This document shows, one piece after another, positions 1 to 11,379 of a DNA stretch of 64,000 nt. The notes under the pieces are model-generated. The model did no database searches. It was not told the origin of the DNA and saw nothing but the letters and a program-made list of their open reading frames with translations. Position 1 is the first letter of the stretch, and every line of letters begins with the position of its first letter. The stretch comes from Icerya purchasi (lineage: Eukaryota > Arthropoda > Insecta > Hemiptera > Monophlebidae): positions 254,611,440 to 254,675,439 of the forward strand of contig CM077116.1 of the NCBI GenBank assembly GCA_039619475.1, written 5' to 3'. A program made the position numbers and the translations under genes.

Positions 1-284
1 GTATTTAGAGTTATTTTGTTCAGTGTGCCCACAAAATGTCGGTGGAAGAATTTTGTGTAGTTCTTGTCTGTAGAGACATCTTTAATTGATTTGATTTTAG
101 CCTTCAATTGCTTCACATCCCCCACCCCGCCCCCCGGTAACTGCTTTTCATCAAGTTCACGAAGAAGACGTTGGAAAATATCATCGTTTAATTTTGTGTA
201 GTAACAGTCCTTTTCTTTTATATTCCATAACAACTGCTGGTAGATGTGTAGAAATTCCACAATACAATTCACGTTCCACTTCAT
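1..284 (-). CDS. Partial MADF-domain-like protein, N-terminal 94 residues, running off the left edge
   Basis: An open frame on the minus strand starts at an ATG at 284 and stays open to the window edge. The start sits 4 bases after an in-frame TAA, which supports it. Residues follow the MADF (Adf-1, Myb/SANT-like) pattern: an early Trp (W3), an aromatic helix FLHIYQQLLWNIKEKD (11-26) with the usual LWN...KD core, then DVKQLKAKIKSIKDV (56-70), which matches the second half of the domain (LKxKIxxL). MADF proteins are sequence-specific DNA-binding regulators common in insects, and MADF-like partners also occur in PIF/Harbinger transposons, so a transposon origin is possible. A G-rich stretch in the gene (positions 121-136) encodes a PGGGVG loop. 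Only the N-terminal part is visible, so any downstream domain (such as BESS) cannot be judged. The domain assignment is by eye. Confidence 0.6.
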   Translation of the reverse strand, partial: MKWNVNCIVEFLHIYQQLLWNIKEKDCYYTKLNDDIFQRLLRELDEKQLPGGGVGDVKQLKAKIKSIKDVSTDKNYTKFFHRHFVGTLNKITLN

Positions 285-2266
285 TATTTTACACAGAACG
301 ACACACCTTATAGCAGAAAAACACACCAAAATGTCAACAACAATGAAAAAGAAAAATACGTAGTTTCCACTTGCTACCTAGTTGGCCTCTGAGCGAGTGA
401 GAAGAACGCAAGTGTCATCATCACTATCTCACTAGCGGATTCGCACACGTGTAAACACACAGGCTAGTAGCTACTAAACTCGCCTAATGTAATCGAGCCT
501 TTATTGTTCGGGCTCTAAAAAAGCTAATTTGGAGCGGCAAGAAAAAGGAGTAGGCTGTTAAAATTCGGTTGAATCTTTTTTCCTTTTTTGAACTTGTCGA
601 AATGTTATCATCGGGTATAAAATTTATAGTAATGAGTCTCGCTTATTTTATGCAGTGCAAAGCCAGATAACACGAGCTTAGCAAAACAACACTACGATTA
701 AGAAATTCGTTATTTACATCAACCGGAACCCGAGTTTTCGGTATTCGATTTTATTGAGTTTAGATTAGCTGACGTTAAGGAAAATCTTAATTTACTAACT
801 GAAAGATGATTTCTCGAACATTTACACAACCGTAATTGCGTAAAGAAAAAAAACGAATTTCACTTAGAAATGAAATTCTAATTTTTAACTGAAAAAACGA
901 AACATGTTCGATAAAGATCTTACTTAAATGCCAACTTGGAAAACTCAACTTAAATAATAAATTCAATTGTTCCTGTATCGAGCAGAGGTAAAAATGTTCG
1001 TTACGATTTTTCAGCGGATGTCACCAGGCAATCGTTTGTTCAAATATTGAAACGATTAACGGCCAACCACGAGATCTCTTTGAACTCGTGGATTTTATTT
1101 ATTTATTTATTTTTCTATTATTATTAATTTGAAACTGAAATTTAAAAATTATTATTTTTTATTTTCCAATCACCTACAAAGATCTTTCTTTACCGACCGG
1201 CCGCTGAAAATACACAGTTATTATGCATTCGACGCAAGAACAATGTGATTATATAATATTAAATAAATTTGTAGGTAACACTGTCTGTCGGAAGTGGTTC
1301 TGGAACGTACGATGACTGCGCGTAATTATCTGGTAATTTAATAATCAATCTCGGCATAATTTAAAATTTAATACAACCATTCTGACGGACGATCATTTAC
1401 TAGTTCGCGTTGCGGACGGTTCGATTAATCATTAAAATAATTTTCTGTTAACAGAATTTCGCGACTATGGACGACGAACGGAACTTCTAAGAAGGTTCAA
1501 CCGCGACTGACTGCTACCTGCCTTCCTTTTTCTATCCACGCCTTATCATTTTATTTGTCCTTTGTTCTATCGGGGACCAATTACCACCATTTCTCCAATC
1601 ATCGACCTTTACACCAGTCTGACCGCATGGTAGTCTTTTTACCCACGACCGACAAACAGTTTCACAGATGGAAAAACATACGCTCGTAACACCTTCTTGT
1701 AGATTACTTATTTGGCTTTTTATTTATTTTATTTCTATGTACATGTAATGTACACATTACGATATTAAATATAAAAACCGGCTCCTTCTTTTAGGGTAGT
1801 CCATTAATGATTAGGTCACGTTTCGCCTAATTTTCATTTCGCCTAAGGATTCGCGATCATAAACAATGGCCTGAAAAACAGAACAACGTACATTTTTAGC
1901 GAATTGATTAATACGCAGTTGCACGGGGCATAAAATGCGTAGTACCAGTTCGAGCGGAGGCTTAACCGTATTATAATAATGATGTAGGACGCTTTAAACA
2001 CGAATAAAGAAACTGTATTGAAAGGAAAATAAAATAAAAAATTTTTCGATTGCGAGAGGAGCCGTGTGACACACATTCTAGTTGTACAGATGCAGGTAGT
2101 GCTCGTGGCAATTTTTACATGCAACGTAAATGTACGTAAGTCTACACTTAGAACTGATTGCGAATGTGTTACTTATTAATACATAAATGTAACTCCCACT
2201 GTGTCCATCTATATACCTACCCGCGCGCATATTGCTTACCACGTGACTATTAGCGATCATTTCTGC
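285..2266. other. AT-rich non-coding DNA upstream of the MADF-like start
   Basis: No coding region can be supported here. It holds a short (TTTA)n run near 1097-1114, several A/T homopolymers, and a small inverted repeat at 500-515 (GAGCC...GGGCTC). The first 200 bases would contain the promoter or 5' UTR of the minus-strand MADF-like gene, but no core promoter motif stands out. The 93-residue and 60-residue frames at 1843-2260 are low-complexity and unrecognisable. Confidence 0.5.
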
Positions 2267-2338
2267 TGTCGCCCGAGCTCAAACTCGGGATCTCCGTCAC
2301 GAAAATGCCCCAGCAACGAGGCTATCGCGATGACGACA
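2267..2338 (-). repeat. 72-nt tRNA-like sequence (degenerate tRNA or SINE head)
   Basis: Read on the minus strand, this is tRNA-sized. Its ends pair as a 7-bp acceptor-like stem (TGTCGTC with GGCGACA, one G-U pair). It has an A-box-like TAGCCTCGTTGC and, at the right distance, a B-box-like GAGTTTGAGCTC inside a CCCGA/TCGGG T-arm. The T loop is one base too long and no clean anticodon stem forms, so it is probably not a working tRNA gene. A tRNA-derived SINE head or tRNA pseudogene fits better. It is unrelated in sequence to the SINE family at 29.2 kb. Confidence 0.45.
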
Positions 2339-4684
2339 TTTACACTCCACATGATTATTATACGCATATATAAATTGTCATTAAAATTTTTTTTTTTTTC
2401 TGTTCTATTAAAAGTATAAAAAACCTTTTAAATAAGGTGAACTGTAGCCAGTCGTGAGCGTATCACCAATTTTGGTACAAAGAGGAATATTTAGAATGTA
2501 ACGACAGTATCTTTTTCCGTCAGGGCTGAAATTTCTCAAAGCTAAAGTTTAACATATTTTCATAAACACTAAGAGTTTATCGGAACTGTTTAAGTAGAAA
2601 TTTCGATTAATAATTGCGGGTGCAAGGGTGCAGCTATTTGTTTTCAATACAGCACGTTCGTTCGTTCAAAGTTAATTTCTTATCCAGAATCGCTCTTAAA
2701 TAACGGACACGATATGACACTTTATAATAATCCTGGTGCTTTTAATAATCAATTGACTCGAAGGAATTGGATTTTTGCAAGTGAAAAGAATAGATTCTGG
2801 ATGCGGGTTGGTTTCAATTTTCCGTTTTTTCAGAAACTTTTAAAAAATCGAAAACTGTTCAACTGTATACGTTTTTGAAAATGGCAAAAGTTTTACACGA
2901 GAGAGCTTCGAAATTACGCGGTATTATAAAGGCGGTATGTATGTGTTGCCGCGTCGGACAAATAGATTGAAAGAGAGAGGGATGTAGTACTATAGCCCAC
3001 TGACGGCAGTTCTGTACATTGGACTAGTGTATTTTATAAGGACACGTAACAAGTTCCGCAGCGTAGATAACTCTGTCTTTATTAGGTTAATTATATTGGA
3101 AATTTACATTTTAACATTTTGTAAATTCGATCATTACACCAAAAAACTTATAAATTATACATTAAAATCCTCTTCAGGAATCAGTTTATTCACTGATGAA
3201 CGCAGGAACAAAATCGGTTCGACAGTTCTTGAAATTAACGTGCACAGAAAGACGGACATATTAAATCTGTTTCTAAAAATTAATAGACATATTTTATGTT
3301 TTATTCAGAATTTATGAGTGAACATTTTTTTAAACGTTTTTTTAAAAAATTTTATCTCACTTTCTCAAATTTATACGTCCTTTGTTAAAATACTCATTAG
3401 AGTCAACCGTCATTTTTGCAGGTTTCATAGCTTTCTTCATTGTAATCATATGTTTTCTATTCGGCATTTGCCATTTTCATAGCATCATTCACTTATTCTA
3501 TATAAACGGCCAATTTACTTTCCCGCATATTAACATCTGTTTAAATCTTTAATTTTCTCTCTTTTTCTAAAAATGGTAAACTCTGTATTTCCACTGAAGA
3601 TATTTTCTCTATTTCATTTTCCTCTCTTTTGAGAACATCACTAATATAATAATTAAAACAAAAACATTAGGAGCACATTCCGCAACAGCAAAGTGTAGTG
3701 CTTTGTAAGGCTTTAAGATTTTGAATGTAAATAATATTTCCGGAATAGAAAATATTAAAACTCCTGTCGTAGGACTTTTTTTTCGTTTTTTTGTAATTTC
3801 AATATATTTTTATGTAGAATGATATTACTAATACAACGCATAGTTACTCTACGCATTGAAATATTTAAAAAAAAAATTAAAAGATATTATTATAAAGAAT
3901 TATTCATTACGTTTTTAAATAGTCGTGATCATGCAGTAATTCAGTATCTACGTTATATAAAGTTGCCTTCGGTGACTTCAATTCTTTTTTACTGTAATGC
4001 TCATTAACTATATGTACTTCATTTCTGAAAATCGCATTGTTTTCATCACTGCGGTCATCTTCTATCCTCATACCGTTCACTTATTTTATAAAAACCGGCC
4101 ACCTATTTACCCGTTTGCTTTCTTGAGTTTTAAGTGCGACCAACGTTTATATGCTTGTTTTCTTCTGTGTCTTCCGACCTTACGGTCGAGCATTTTGTAA
4201 GAATTTACAGCGAATCCACAATATTTGAGCAAGAATTTTTAATATACTGAACTATAAATAATACTTCCGGTAGTAACTACTAAAAATTGTACCGCAATCT
4301 TCCTCTAAAAACTAATAGAAAATACATTTTTTTAAAATCTTCACACTGCATATAGCAGCTTGGCTAGGAGCGCAGCTTGTAGGCTTAGATGCTGTCATAG
4401 AGGTCCAACGATTTGAGCAATGTAAGAGGGTCGGAAAGCATAAAAGATAGACATATATTATTAAGTATTGATAAGTAAAAAGATAGATGAGGATTAGTAA
4501 ATATTACACGATTATATATGTGTATAAGTTAATTTAAGATGGTAAAGTGTTCGTAATTCGCCGACAAGCGTTTTAGCTTGACGAAAGTTTAGTATGTAAA
4601 AAATAACAAATACATATTTTTCAAAAAAAACAAAAGTGTTCTTCCTTGCGACGGAAATTAATAAAATGTTCTCTAGAGCTTATG
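2339..4684. other. AT-rich non-coding DNA
   Basis: Nothing coding is recognised. Short frames at 3027-3317 (96 aa), 3819-4007 and 3997-4200 lack any motif and have AT-driven composition (Ile, Lys, Asn, Phe). A pyrimidine- and T-rich stretch lies around 2386-2400. Confidence 0.5.
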
Positions 4685-4780
4685 ATATTTACCGCAGTAA
4701 TTATTTTATTTAAATTTTTACGTTTAATTTATATTTACTGCGGTAATTATTTTATTTAAAATATTTACCGTAGTAAATAT
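4685..4780. repeat. Local tandem duplication, two full copies and one partial
   Basis: A 30-bp segment beginning ATATTTACCGCAGTAATTAT occurs at 4685-4714, again with two changes at 4731-4760, and partly at 4761-4780. Spacing is 46 then 30 bp. It looks like a local slippage or duplication product. Confidence 0.8.
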
Positions 4781-4862
4781 CCAGTTCTTTTGTTTTATTT
4801 TACGCAGTGTATTTTAATTTTTACCCTTCTATTTTCCCCACTTTATTGACAAAAACGCCAAT

Positions 4863-4865
<3 letters not shown>

Positions 4866-4910
<45 letters not shown>

Positions 4911-4932
4911 ATGTATGTATATGTATATATAA
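4866..4932. repeat. Compound (TA)n(TG)n microsatellite
   Basis: An uninterrupted TA run passes into a TG run and then TATG repeats. The 95-residue frame starting at 4895 is a read-through of this repeat and is not a gene. Confidence 0.95.
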
Positions 4933-7329
4933 ACGAAAGTTGAAAAATGTGTCTCTCTATCTGTCTATCCATACTATCTCGAAGAAAACTCATCATCATC
5001 ATTTCCATCTCCTATTCAGGAGGTTGGTGCGGTCCCTCGTTATACTACAGTTGTCTCTGCCTGGCCATTTGTATACTGTACAAATTTTGTTGCAGTTCTC
5101 GCAATTAAATAGGGTTATTTCTGGAGAATTAGTCCACGATTCACCGCGTTATGATAAGAGGAAGGCGAACAGTCAGCTGTAAGTAGGTGACACATAAATA
5201 TTTAGAAAATTATTTATAATATAAATGTTTGAATCGATTTTCTGTATTTTTCTTTATTAAAAACACATATAAATAGGTATTACAGAAAATAATTATTATT
5301 TAGAAAATATAAAACAGCCGACATGTTTCGGAGTTACATAAATGACGGCAATTGGTTTTTAAAGTAGCAGCGAGTGATCTAAAAAAATGTAATAATATGA
5401 TGAAAGAGGGATATAAAAACGGTTAATTGCACTGCGATGAAAGTAATAGAATCTTCAGAAATGATACTCGGTCGATTTTAATGAGTATTTCGGTGTCTAG
5501 AATAGGCGAAACAGCTTTATAACGTACTGAATTACTGCGTAATAAAAATTAAATATTTAAACTTATGGCGGCAAAGCCGTCGATAACAACTAATATAAAC
5601 TCGCTTGCCCTGCGTTTGTGTATCCATGTGCGCGTGCTAATCTCGGAAATTGACGAACCTATGTTGTTCCCAGTTTTCACTAGTTAATAGAATGTGATCT
5701 CTAAGGGAAAGCATAATTTATAAGTTTTCGGTATAATTTAGCCGACCTATGAAGGTTTTATCGCTAAAGGGAAAGTTTCATAGTTTACAAGTTTTCGATA
5801 TAATTTAGGCAATCTATGAGAAGGTTTTCGTCAATGAAGCGAAGACAAAAAAAAAAAAAAAGAGGTAACAAAACTTAAATAAACTTTTTTAGAATAAAAC
5901 GTAATAAAAATATAAATTCTAAATTTTTGCCGCCATTGGTTGAGGAAAAAAAATTTGTTTATCAGTTTTTAATAGTACATTTTATCGATGTAATTAACAT
6001 TAATAATTTTACGGGTAAAATTTGAAAAAGAAAAATTTTCTCATATACATAACACGAAGTTGAAATATAGCGCAGTACGTAGATCGTTAAAATAATAATA
6101 TGCGTTTAGTAAGGAATAATGAAACTAGTGAACAAAAAAAAGAAGTTTGTTTGGTGAATGGCAAGAGACCGATTCTTTACGAAGAACGAGAGAACCTTCA
6201 GTTAAGTGTGAAACTGATGTCACGACAGACGTATTTTTACATAAATCTGCTAATTAAAAAACAAAAAGCGAAGTAAGTACTTAGATTTCAAGCCCGAGGA
6301 AGCGGACGGGTAAAAGTAGATGGCCAGTTCATAGTATAAATGATGAAAATTAAGTACGGAAGTGGGAATGGTGAAGATGGGAATAAAAAGACGAATGATT
6401 GTCATGATAAAAACAAATAATTTTCAGTTGGCTCTAAAACAACCTTATAGCATGAACGAATTACTGCATAATCGTATTAGTTACGTAAAAACGTTACGTT
6501 ATAAATAATTCTTTGTAATATTTATACATTTTCTTAAAAATTTTTTGACATGCAGTTTCCATAAATCATCAAAGTACTTTCAAAATTTATATTAGAGAAA
6601 AATTATATTAAACAATTCCGTTTTTTATTCTCGAAAACCGTATGTATCGATTTTAACAGGAGATTGTTACGAATTCTATCTTCTTTCATCTAATTGTAAG
6701 TAACAACTTGATCCCACATCAGTCTCCAGTGAGATTCATTTGCAATATATATTTTAACGGGAGATTAACTTAGAACGAACATTCCTCTAAAAAAGTCTCT
6801 CGCCTTAAGTTCCTCCTTCCGGTTATAAATTTCTAGCTCTAGACTCGACAGTAATCCAAAATTGTTGGTTAACATCTAAAAATCCTGGATCCTTAATAGA
6901 ATTCCATTATATCCTATAAAAGCTAGACTTAACATTTCGAGTATTCATTATACGACACCATGCAACAGTATCTGTAAGCTAGCTGGCGTATTTCCATTAT
7001 TACAAGTCATATGGTATACCGCATTATTTTTACCCAAATACACTTTAGAGGTGTAATCGAAAAATGCCAGAAATGGAGTAAAATCGATAATCGAAAGAGC
7101 CAAAGACTCTTCGTCAACAGTGCGCGCATTCGAAATTAACAGAGGAATATAACTATCTCCTCTAGGCATGGAATTATATAAAATTCGTTTTTTGTTCAGG
7201 AACATACCTGTCGAGAAATGTTGTAAGAACAGATATTCACTGGCAGCAAATGTTATATGAAACCAAGATACCAATATCGCATCAATAGATAAAACTGTTT
7301 CTTGCATATTGCGTATTCAATTAACTTTC
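4933..7329. other. AT-rich non-coding DNA with a local duplication
   Basis: No gene is recognised apart from the duplication at 5701-5830. The 119-residue minus-strand frame at 6948-7307 has no recognisable motif. It is antisense to the start of the RNase H remnant that follows, so part of 7200-7330 may belong to that element (plus-strand IFTG reading near 7232). Confidence 0.45.
5701..5830. repeat. Diverged tandem duplication of about 65 bp
   Basis: The segment CTAAGGGAAAG...ACCTATGAAGGTTTT (5701-5760) is repeated with substitutions and small indels as CTAAAGGGAAAG...ATCTATGAGAAGGTTTT (5764-5828). Both copies contain AAGTTTTCG followed by ATATAATTTAG or GTATAATTTAG. Confidence 0.75.
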
Positions 7330-7760
7330 TATATTATTTCATTTTTTTAGACGTTCGGGGTCATTCGAGCATTGTAGGGAATGAAAAGATTGACTTTGAG
7401 CGCCACTCTACTGTGCCCTAGCTCATATTTTCCGTCAGGTTCATCGCAAGTGTCGAGTGTTTTATTGTTCTGTCTTTAAATAGCAGCAGTGGTGTCCGGA
7501 CTTCTACAACATAGTCAAAGTATCCATCGATATTTACAGTCGCTTCCGTTAGAGATGAGGCGATCTGACTATTGTTTCGTAAATCGTCTACGACTGGGGC
7601 ACACGAGATTGTCTTACAACTATATCTTGAAACGGTATTGACCAACCTTCTTGTCCTTTGTTTACAACTCAGTTAGACCACTCTGTTCTACACCTCTTCC
7701 TTGAGTGCAATTACTCGAAATACCCGTGGGATATCTTGTCTAAAAAACGGCTATATCAAA
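7330..7760 (+). pseudogene. Eroded 3' part of an I-like non-LTR retrotransposon (RNase H end plus C-terminal zinc region)
   Basis: Three collinear plus-strand pieces in different frames identify it. First is DVRGHSSIVGNEKIDFER (near 7351-7404), the RNase H C-terminal motif GHSGIxGNExAD with the catalytic Asp kept. Next is SLPLEMRRSDYCFVNRLRLG followed by HTRLSYNY (to about 7625), the conserved RLRxGHTxLTH block of I-type elements. Last is PSCPLFTTQL...HLFLECNY (to about 7715), corresponding to the CxxC...HxxxxC zinc-like region. Stops and frameshifts separate the pieces, so it is dead. The layout matches the better preserved copy at 26.8-27.9 kb, but the sequences differ enough to suggest another family or an older insertion. 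The 75-residue minus-strand frame at 7418-7645 is its antisense shadow. Confidence 0.7.
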
Positions 7761-8412
7761 ATCATCTGGTAAGATAAGGTCAACTCTAGACTCCTTAAAG
7801 GAAAATAACCTGGGTTACATTCTTTAAACTGTAACCTTCATCAGACCGTAATAACCGTAGATGTTAAAAACGGCTCAGAAAGAAAGAATCCCGCAGCGGC
7901 GGTCTTTATCGGAAGTATGTAGTACGTACTTTTGAATTTTCGCCAACTATTTTTCTATCCTCTGCTTAATTACTATGTTAGTAATATGCCCGAAAGGAAA
8001 TAAAAAAAAAAAATGAATAGAGGAAATAAATCTTAAACCGAAATAGCGAAAGATTTTTTGCTGATTTCTTAACAAGTCTAGTGTTTTATAAGCCATTATT
8101 ATATTACATTTTTATCTATTACACGAATTGCGGAGCTAATTATAATTTAAAGCAGAAAAAGTAACTGTTCTATTCCATTATTTATATTATATTTCTTTCT
8201 TAAACTCGTTACTATAGAGTACTTTGTTTTCATCAGAAAAACAAACGCGAATAAAAAATAAATTACAGGGAGAAAGAAATTTAGTAGTTTCCACGATACG
8301 TAATATTTCATATAAAAATTTCTCAATAAAAAATTTGTTTTGTTAGTGAATTAAAAAAAAAAGTGGCTATGCGTACATTAAAATTACAGCTTTCTGGTCA
8401 TAACAACAACAG
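7761..8412. other. Non-coding DNA
   Basis: The first 100 bases may be the decayed 3' end of the retrotransposon fragment. The rest is A/T-rich with short A runs and no recognisable feature. Confidence 0.4.
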
Positions 8413-8597
8413 GTAAGTAAGTAAAAATTAAGTAAAGTAGCATACTCTTGATAAGGTATCATGGATTGTGATGTTAAAGTTCACAGTATATTAAGCCCAA
8501 CGGCACTAATGAGAGTAGGGGGGTCAGTTCTTTTCTCTCAGCCATTTTTACTTTCTCATACTTCTCTGGTACCGAATTCGATTTCAGCCTGGGTAAA
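8413..8597 (-). mobile_element. tRNA-SINE copy 2, 5'-truncated
   Basis: On the minus strand it matches the body of the complete SINE at 29,200-29,487. It shares the CTCATTAGTGCCGTT block, the CAATCCATGATACCTTAT block and a final TACTTTACTT tail. It lacks the tRNA-like head, as expected for 5' truncation or loss. Its tail has extra ACTT units (TTTTTACTTACTTAC). Confidence 0.85.
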
Positions 8598-9464
8598 ATA
8601 ACAATAGGAATATATATACATTTACATATTATATTGCAAGAGGTTTGTTAAAAGAGGAGAATTGACGATTTTATGGAAGAGAAATAAAATGAAAACATTT
8701 AAGTCATTCGGAAATAAAATGCCGATCATTACAAGATATCCTTCTGTTCTGTATTCAGTTATTCAGTAAAGCATAAAGTTGTCAATATCGAGACACCGAG
8801 TAGTGGAAACAGCTGCTGGCACACACTTTTTTACCTGTTCCAACGGGAAGGCGACCTTTAATTAAAACGAAAATTAGGCGAATCGAAAAGAGCCGCTACT
8901 CTACAAATGTTAGCCTGAAATCAGATTCGACAAGAAGTCCTTCAAAAAAAGAACGCTCCCGACAGGCAGGAGAAGCGTCGAGTCAATGAAGAATTGAAAT
9001 TAAACATTTAAAATCCGTTCCACCGTATCACTCTCAGTGAAATGGAAGAAACGTGTAGTAAAAATCGGGCAAAGTTTTCGTCGCCGTGATTGGTCGTCTG
9101 TCGATTTTACTAGCGGATAAATAAATAAGCTGACAAACAGGCGTACGAAATCTATCGAAAACTTTCGCCCAAGCCAAGCCATTTTTACGATGCGCCGAAG
9201 TCAGACAAATCGAATAAAAATGGGGAACTTCTTCTGCGTATAGTACGGAAAAGCACGTCGGGAATACATTATCGACTTTAAGCCTAGTGCGTACGTACAA
9301 ATCCGCTAATAAAGTTCAAACTTCGTAGTCTACGTCAGTTCCAGTGATCGACAAGCATCTGCTAATCATTAAGCCGCTGCCTTTCCGTGAGAGGTAGCCG
9401 TGTTTTTTTTCTTTCGCGTCGCTTTTCTTCATCGCGATTATTATTACCATCTTCGCTATTAATA
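8598..9464. other. Unique non-coding DNA
   Basis: Somewhat less AT-rich around 8880-9300. Overlapping minus-strand frames of 60 and 88 residues here show no motif. No repeat is recognised. Confidence 0.4.
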
Positions 9465-9493
9465 TTATCATGATTGTTATTATTATTATTATG

Positions 9494-9531
<38 letters not shown>

Positions 9532-9545
9532 CATTATGATTATTT
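9465..9545. repeat. (ATT)n trinucleotide microsatellite
   Basis: Long ATT/TTA repeat with a few interrupting ATG and ATC units. A minus-strand frame across it (9316-9579) encodes poly-Ile and is an artefact. Confidence 0.95.
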
Positions 9546-10002
9546 CGTTAATGGGGTTTCGAAGAAAAGGGAGTTTCAAGCAACTTTTAGGGGTAACAAT
9601 GCGGAAATTATTCGCGACTTTGAGATAAGCAAAATTTTCGGCGAGGGCGGACGAAATATTCGAACAGAGTAGGCTTGTAAAAAATTATTTTGTCCTCCGC
9701 CCTCTGCGTCCGTTGTTTTCCAGCCAATAGATTAAACTTTACACACTCGGTCGGGCAATTTAATTTTTCGTCCGAGCAATTTTTCATCGGAAGACCCGTT
9801 TCTTCCTTCTTATTCGTTAACAAAACGGAACAAGTAGAAGAAAAAAAAAAATGCAACACGGAAAATCATCAAAAATAAACGGATGAACGGAACTTGATTT
9901 GTTTAAGGGGAGAATATCGATGTTGTCACTTTACACGCCAAGACGTTACGCGCAGAGCCTAGCAGATTGGCGGAGCTGATGTTCTTCTAAATTCAATATG
10001 GT

Positions 10003-10218
10003 ATGTCTGAGAGAGATTTACGTAAAAATGTAAAAGAGTATTTGAGACGCATCAGTGATTCAGACGGGTTAAGACAAAGGTACAGGAGGGCGAATTCGGC
10101 AATGATGATTTTTGAGCGTGTTCAGAGTAATTTTCTCGCATTCCAAAGTGTACAAACTATTGCGGTCCAAGAGATTACAAGAGACTCCACCTTTAAGCTA
10201 TTGTCCCTGACGAGTTGA
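10003..10218 (+). CDS. Short basic frame, possible decayed ORF1 start of the CR1/L2-like element
   Basis: A 71-residue frame beginning MSERDLRKNVKEYLRRISDS is rich in Arg, Lys and Asp in its first half, with a helical look. I recognise no domain (no zinc knuckle, no esterase, no RRM). Its only support is position: it starts just inside the proposed 5' end of the retrotransposon and lies upstream of the endonuclease frame, where ORF1 belongs. The opposite strand has an equally long motif-free frame (10,193-10,564), so chance is a real alternative. Confidence 0.25.
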   Translation: MSERDLRKNVKEYLRRISDSDGLRQRYRRANSAMMIFERVQSNFLAFQSVQTIAVQEITRDSTFKLLSLTS

Positions 10219-11379
10219 AATACTGCGCTTTGGTTCCCTTCTGAATTCGAGAGGACATGGCTGAGATCAGCAGATCCGTGTCTCGTTCTGGAAGGTTGCA
10301 ATGTAGGGGGCAGTTTAAGCGAATTTGATCAACAGGGATGGTGGCGCTTGTGCGCGGCAGAACGGACACGTGGTTAGAGGGTGACCGCCCTCTAACAAGT
10401 AGCCGTAGGATATCGCGTGTGACCGAGGCGTAAGCGGTTGGGCGCACGATAATATACTCACGGGGTTCCCTGGGAAGGAGGTCACTATGGCTCCGTGGAC
10501 TTCCTAAAATTTTGTATTCGCAACAGGAAATTATCTGAGAAGCTACATGTGTAAAGTTACACACATTCGTAAAATTTTTAACTTCTGACTAGATAAAAGA
10601 TCAAAAAAATCTTTCGAAAGGGCAATATTTTCTTCCAGATATAGCAACAACGCATGTGATACAGCGCGAAAAGTATCTCTAAAAATTTTAGGTTTTTCAT
10701 TATTTTCTGTCTACGAGTATTACACATGTCGCCCTCCAATATTGAATTAGTTCATTTTTTTCTCAATATAATCGATAAAATTTAAACCTTTTCCTTGAAA
10801 AACACACCTGTTATCATTATAGAAAAAAGTCTCAATAACATACAACTTATTAGCTGAAATTACTGAATCGTATTTTAATTAGTGAGTGGGTATGAATGGT
10901 AGAGTGCCTGCTTGGTTGTAAGCATATTTGAAAGTAAATGTGTGATTGAGTGCATTTGTGCGATAAATTTAAGATCATAAATTGTTACAAAGTTGTGTAA
11001 ACGTGGCAAAATTTTCGTAAAGAGGAATGCGGAGGATCGAGTGATCAGAATAAGGAACGACGAAGAGCTGAATAAATTACTATAAGTTTTAAACAAAAAA
11101 TATTGCGCATGTATAGCTTTTTAAGCTCTGTTACTATTTTCGTTAATGTTATAGCACTAAATAATAACCTTAACGATGTTGGAATTAGCTATCTATACGC
11201 TCAAATAAGGTGCGCATTCTACTCCGTCTTTCATGTGTTCTTATTAAACGTCCTATTCTTAAGCTTCATGTATCCATTACCTCACTCGCTATCGGGTACG
11301 TACGGTTCTTTTATTACGTGGCCCACTTCACCCAGGTTCAGTTTATTCCAGACATCAACAAACGTTTATTCTCGTCATC
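10219..11379. other. Inter-ORF or 5' region of the CR1/L2-like element
   Basis: GC-richer to about 10,500, then AT-rich. It contains a perfect 9-bp hairpin at 10,373-10,396 (GTTAGAGGG...CCCTCTAAC). Short plus frames at 11,103-11,408 are hydrophobic and unrecognised. Confidence 0.4.

Noticed and set aside
6948..7307. 119-residue minus frame
   Set aside because: No motif; lies antisense to the start of a plus-strand RNase H remnant.
9316..9579. 87-residue minus-strand frame with poly-Ile
   Set aside because: It is a translation of the (ATT)n microsatellite.
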